Source of the DNA: Methanosphaera sp.
GTDB taxonomy: Archaea; Methanobacteriota; Methanobacteria; Methanobacteriales; Methanobacteriaceae
Length of the DNA: 6,160 nt
Assembly (NCBI GenBank): GCA_013330915.1
Contig: DUHK01000098.1
Location: 1 to 6,160, forward strand
Reading direction: 5' to 3'
Below the pieces are notes generated by a model. The model saw only the letters and a program-made list of their open reading frames with translations. It was not told where the DNA came from and made no database searches. This document shows, in pieces, positions 1 to 4,100 of the stretch (position 1 is its first letter; every line of letters starts with the position of its first letter). The position numbers and the translations under genes were made by a program.

Positions 1-252
1 GGAACCTTTTTCTTCTTCCAGTTTCTTGATAATCTCTTCTACTCTTGAAGTTACTTTTTTACTTTCCTCTTCAAGAATCATTTCTGATTTGGTAATTAAG
101 TCTTCTTCTGGAAGTCCTGTCAGGTAAACACTGTCAACAACATTTAATACAACAATCTCAGCATCTTCAAATTCTGCGATTGTCAGTGCATGTGCTATTG
201 CCCTTTCTGAATTTTTTGAACCGTCTGTAGGTAATAATATCTTACTGTACAT
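1..252 (-). CDS. Universal stress protein (UspA family), N-terminal part
   Basis: The minus strand read from 252 to the left edge gives 84 codons without a stop. The product begins MYSKILLPTDGSKNSERAIA, the typical first beta-strand and nucleotide-binding loop of UspA-fold proteins (hydrophobic strand, then Thr-Asp-Gly-Ser, then an Ala-rich helix). Residues 35-42 form the second hydrophobic strand (IVVLNVVD). From about residue 57 a Glu/Lys-rich amphipathic helix runs to the window edge. Family members are usually about 140-150 residues, so roughly the last 60 are missing. The start is fixed by a GGGAGG Shine-Dalgarno 6 bases upstream. Usp proteins are small cytoplasmic dimers, often ATP-binding, associated with stress survival; the partner or ligand of this copy cannot be told because the C-terminal nucleotide-binding motif is outside the window. 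The gene is divergent from the large surface-protein gene, separated by 808 bases. Confidence 0.93.
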   Translation of the reverse strand, partial: MYSKILLPTDGSKNSERAIAHALTIAEFEDAEIVVLNVVDSVYLTGLPEEDLITKSEMILEEESKKVTSRVEEIIKKLEEEKGS

Positions 253-258
253 AATTTG

Positions 259-265
259 CCTCCCT
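259..265 (-). promoter_or_regulatory. Ribosome binding site of the universal stress protein gene
   Basis: Read on the minus strand this is AGGGAGG, a strong match to the archaeal/bacterial Shine-Dalgarno, with 6 bases before the ATG at 252-250. It decides the start codon of the stress protein gene and implies that its mRNA has a leader. Confidence 0.85.
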
Positions 266-327
266 AATTGTATAATTTTTTCAACGGATACTTAAGATTA
301 TATTAATTACATTTAATATTATTATGG

Positions 328-337
328 TATATTTTTT
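328..337 (-). promoter_or_regulatory. Candidate TATA box for the universal stress protein gene
   Basis: The minus strand reads AAAAAATATA here, about 75 bases upstream of the start codon. That would place transcription start near 305 and give a leader of about 50 bases carrying the Shine-Dalgarno. A second A/T-only candidate lies at 297-306. In such A+T-rich DNA a TATA-like match is expected by chance, so this is weak. Confidence 0.2.
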
Positions 338-875
338 CTTTATAAAAAGAGAGGTTCATATTTTAAAAAATTCCCGAAAACAATAAATTTTGAACATTTG
401 AAGTACATATCATACTATTTTTTATAAAATTTCAAAAGCGCATTTATAAAACACAATTTTATGGGTGATTATTTAGTTTGAATTATCATCAAACCATCGA
501 ATATTCACGTTTATTTTTAATTTAAACAGGATTAAAAGTTGTGTTTCAATCACTAAAATACTTAATTCTAACAAAAAAAACACAATTAATATCAATTTTT
601 TTCATGATTCAAATGTTATGTGGTTTGTATGTAGTGATCTAATATTTTAAAAAATTTATATTTACAAAAAAAATTATATCAAAAAGTGATATATAGGTTA
701 AACTGATTAGTGTGCTGATAAAAAAATATGGGCTGATTTGATGATTTTAAAAACAAATTGGTATGGTTTGCTTACTCTGTTATGAATGGTCATTTGATAA
801 ATATTTATGGTATATTAAGTTCAAACTATAATTATAACTAGATAATCAATCATTTCTCGTTTAATATTACAAATT

Positions 876-890
876 AATAAAATATATTAA
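876..890 (+). promoter_or_regulatory. Candidate TATA box for the adhesin-like gene
   Basis: AATAAAATATATTAA resembles an archaeal A-rich BRE followed by a TATA element. It sits about 170 bases before the ATG, which would mean a long leader (about 145 bases) containing the T-run at 931-939 and both inverted repeats. Another candidate is the T/A stretch at 944-955, which would give a shorter leader of about 80-85 bases. Neither can be proved from sequence in such A+T-rich DNA. Confidence 0.25.
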
Positions 891-993
891 AATGAAACAT
901 AAAACTAAACGATTTAATAAGGATTTTGGATTTTTTTTTAATATGTTTATTTATCCACTCTTTTTGTTGGAACGTTTAATGATTAGATAGTTA

Positions 994-1025
994 TCCATGT
1001 TGTTTTAGTACCGAAACAATATGGG
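994..1025 (+). promoter_or_regulatory. Inverted repeat / hairpin upstream of the adhesin-like gene
   Basis: The left arm CCATGTTGTTTT (995-1006) and right arm GAAACAATATGG (1013-1024) are complementary at 10 of 12 positions. The other two are G-T pairs that become wobble pairs in RNA. A further T-G pair (994 with 1025) extends the stem to 13, and the loop is AGTACC. This is the longest and least A/T-only symmetric element in the intergenic region. It could be an operator for a dimeric regulator, or an mRNA leader hairpin ending 35 bases before the start codon. Which one depends on the unmapped transcription start. Confidence 0.55.
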
Positions 1026-1033
1026 GTAAAATA

Positions 1034-1051
1034 TTAAAAAATGTTTTTTAA
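1034..1051. promoter_or_regulatory. Perfect AT dyad touching the ribosome binding site
   Basis: TTAAAAAA (1034-1041) and TTTTTTAA (1044-1051) are exact reverse complements separated by only TG. The right arm ends on the first base of the AGGAG Shine-Dalgarno. The two-base spacer makes it a poor RNA hairpin as written, so a DNA-binding dyad or simple A/T composition are both possible. Its position suggests any protein or structure here would affect transcription or translation initiation of the adhesin-like gene. Confidence 0.35.
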
Positions 1052-1056
1052 GGAGT
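1051..1056 (+). promoter_or_regulatory. Ribosome binding site of the adhesin-like gene
   Basis: AGGAGT, with the AGGAG core five bases before the ATG at 1061. It fixes the start codon. The signal peptide begins directly at that methionine, which agrees. Confidence 0.85.
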
Positions 1057-1060
1057 CAAC

Positions 1061-1141
1061 ATGAAATTTAATAAGAAATATTGTCTCTTATTTCTTATGA
1101 CACTTCTTGTTCTACTCTTGGGTGCAGGAATGGTTTCTGCA
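1061..1141 (+). other. Sec signal peptide (residues 1-27)
   Basis: The first residues carry four lysines (2, 5, 6 and near neighbours rich in polar residues), then an uninterrupted Leu-rich hydrophobic core at about 9-20, then a small-residue exit ending Val-Ser-Ala (25-27) followed by Ser-Glu. Cleavage is most likely after Ala27. Cys8 lies before the core and there is no lipobox, so this is not a lipoprotein. Confidence 0.88.
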
Positions 1142-4100
1142 TCTGAAGCAGGCGATAATGTCGAAGTAATAAAAGACAATAACGGATTATCCGCACCCGT
1201 CAATTATGATGTGGATAAAGTGGTACAACCTGATTACAAATCAGGGGCAAACGTAGAAAAAACAAGCACAATTGATAAATATTCACAAGATTTAACAGAA
1301 AACTCATTTGTTAACCAGACAGAAACAAATGTCAATAATCAAAATACTAGTACAGCTAATCAAGGTGCAAAAATTGTTTATGGTTCAGCAACTGATGGAA
1401 AACTAATTAACCTTGCTGATTTAACAAGATTAAATCTGCAAGAATCACAGGATGTGACAACAAACATTTCTGTTATAGATTTTAACTTGAACAATCCAGG
1501 CAATGCTTTGGAAAATTCAATAATCAATCAAATGACAGACACATCCAAATTAACTGCTAATGATTTAACATCAGATGAAAATATGACTCCTATTTTCACA
1601 GAAGTTGAAATCAACGACAATCCAAATAATGTTATTACAAAAACATCACAAAATAATCTAAAGACAGCTGATGGAGATTTGCCTGAGAAAATCAGGGCAA
1701 ATGTAACGGAAGTATTTGATGACTTTGACAATAAATATAATTCACGTGTAACATCTGGTTATTATACATATAGTTTCTATAGGAATAATACAAGTCTTTA
1801 CACGCCAATCTACATATACCATACATCAAATATTACCACCAATAAAACGGCATTGCTGGATAAATATAATGCCAATGGTGTGGAATATACGAGAATAAGG
1901 CTTGTTCTTCCATCATCCAGACCTACAGGTTACTTGCCTTCAGTTGCAACAAACTCAACAAGAGTTTATGAAGAAACAGTTGATGGTGTAACCTATAAAG
2001 TTACGGAATATAATTATGTGGTAACATATAAATTGCAGAACATTACATTATCCGTATATAAAAACTGGAATGACAGCAACGATAACGACAAGTTAAGACC
2101 TGCAGAATATACGTATAACGTATATGCTAATGATGTATTGAACGGAACGTATACTCTTCCAAAGAGTACAACTACCAAAACTTTTAATAATGTTCCTGTG
2201 TATAATGAGACTACCGGGGAAGAAATAGTTTATAGGGTTGAAGAAGTAAATGTTCCTGAAAATTATACGGTAAGCTATGCAAATTATACGATAAGTGCAA
2301 GAAATCTTCGTTGGAACATAACAAACTTCCATAATGTCAATAGAGTTTTCTTTAATGTTTCCATGGTATGGGATGATAATAATGATCAAGACGGTTTGAG
2401 GGGTACTAGTTATCAGCTGGTATATATCAGAAACAATAACATTACCAGCGGACAAACAAGTCTCAGACTTCAACCATCCGGAGATTGGTTTAACAGTACA
2501 AATAAGACCAGATTAGTTAGCGGTGTTGAAGCAAACTACAACTTATATTATGCTGGTAAATCAAGGTATAATACCACCATTACCAATACAACTGAAATAC
2601 TTGAATCTGGAGATGTATTGGTTAACTATATAATAACCAATAAACACATTCCTGAAACAATTAATTTCACTGTTCAAAAGGTATGGAATGATTATGGTAA
2701 CAAGGAAAATCTAAGACCTGAACAAATCACCATTAACCTCTTAGCTAATGGTGAAACAATACGTAGTGTTGTTTTAAATGATGAAAATGAATGGTATTAT
2801 GATTTTGGTGAATTTGATGTATGCTCTGCCGGTAAGAGAATCAGTTACACCTTTAGTGAAGACGGTGTTCCTGAAATGTATACTTCTTCCATTTCATCCT
2901 CTGGTGGTCGTTATACAATAACTAACAGTTATTATACTGAAGTAAACCTAACAGTTAACTGGGATGATAACGATAATCAGGGAGATACCCGGCCAATAAA
3001 TCTGGCCTTTTATCTTAAGGCAAATGATGAAGATTATGCAATGATGTATTTATCTGATTTAAACAACTGGAAATATACCTTCAAACGTTTACCAATATAT
3101 AATGAAGAAGGAAATAAAATAGTTTACTCTGTTGAACAAACTAATCTTCCAAATTTCTATGTTGAAGAACTGGAAGTGGAAGGCCATAATTTCAACTTTA
3201 CCAATAAGTTTATTTCCGTAATTTCTATGAACATATCCAAAAACTGGTCTGATTTTGATGACTTTGATGGACTTAGACCGGATGAACTGGAAGTTCAAAT
3301 ATTGGCAAATGGTGAAGTGTATAAGACAGTCACATTGAATGCTCAGAACAATTGGACATGTGAAGTAACTCAATTACCTAAGTACATTAACGGAACTAGG
3401 GTTACGTACACAGTTAATGAAACTGTTCCTTTTGGATACGTGGAAGAATATGATGTTATTTCCAAGGAAATTAAATTAGAAGATAAAGTTGAAATAAACT
3501 TTGAATTGTACTCATTAACCTCTGAAGTCGCAACATATAAAGTTTATGTTACCAACATGACCAGGGATGTTGTAACAGAGGGTAATATTGTAATCAAAGA
3601 TTCCGATGGAACTGTTATCATGGATAGCTCATTGGCTGATGGTTTTGTCACTTTCACAAAACCAACAGTGGATATTGAACTGGGAAGATATACGTATAAT
3701 GATAGTATTGGAGAATATGTGTTCATACCATATACTGCTAAAACAATTGAAAAATTCAATATCAGCGTTTATTATGGTGGAAACAATAAATATGAAGCAA
3801 ATGAAACCAAATTTACGGATGAAGATGTTTATACATATTATACTTTAGGTAGTAAAACAGGAAATCCGTTTGATATGGATGGAGTTTGGTCATATTGTTT
3901 GAACTACACAGAAAAAGATCCAATGCAGAATTTCATATATCTAGCTAATCAAACTCCTGTCGCTATGCCATATTATAAGTATGCATTAACCAATGAAACG
4001 ATTTTAAATCAAAAGGATGGATCTAATGTTGTGGAATATCTTAAAACTTTGATTTACAATCATATGTACGATACTGTAAACTTTACACAGTCTTCCCATT

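Larger units (their letters stand above)
253..1060. other. A+T-rich divergent intergenic region, 808 bases, no gene seen
   Basis: This stretch separates two divergently oriented genes and must carry both promoters. I see no open frame with a plausible start and ribosome binding site, no tRNA or rRNA, and no mobile-element end. G and C are sparse throughout. What can be picked out is a possible TATA box on each side, a run of nine T at 931-939, a 7-bp perfect inverted repeat (675-681 with 687-693, loop of 5), a 13-bp imperfect stem at 994-1025 and a perfect 8-bp dyad at 1034-1051. An unannotated small RNA cannot be excluded. Confidence 0.8.

Noticed and set aside
476..494. GTTTGA / TCAAAC inverted repeat with 7-base loop
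   Set aside because: Only six base pairs and no T-run or promoter next to it; expected by chance in 800 bases.
448..587. AAAACACAATT at 448-458 and again at 577-587, with TTGTGTTT at 539-546
   Set aside because: An 11-base direct repeat and an 8-base inverse copy in strongly A+T-rich DNA; spacing is irregular and there are only two copies, so not a CRISPR or clear operator array.
1061..1141. Lipoprotein signal because of Cys8
   Set aside because: The cysteine precedes the hydrophobic core; there is no Leu-x-x-Cys lipobox at its end, where Val-Ser-Ala fits ordinary signal peptidase.
2093..2473. Minus-strand open frame of 126 codons
   Set aside because: It lies wholly antisense to Cna_B repeats 1-2, has no ribosome binding site, and its Ile/Tyr-rich product reads as the complement of Asn/Tyr/Val-rich coding sequence.
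2342..3208. Pseudogene or frameshift in the adhesin gene at the poorly conserved repeats 2 and 4
   Set aside because: The frame stays open and both repeats retain the Trp, Asp/Asn loop and closing Thr-Asn, so they are diverged repeats rather than damage.
3089..3373. Minus-strand open frame of 94 codons
   Set aside because: Antisense to repeats 4-5 with no family resemblance; the plus-strand frame shows clear repeated domain motifs throughout.
3606..3848. Plus-strand open frame of 80 codons in another frame
   Set aside because: Overlaps the Ig-like insertion of the adhesin frame, with no Shine-Dalgarno and low-complexity product.
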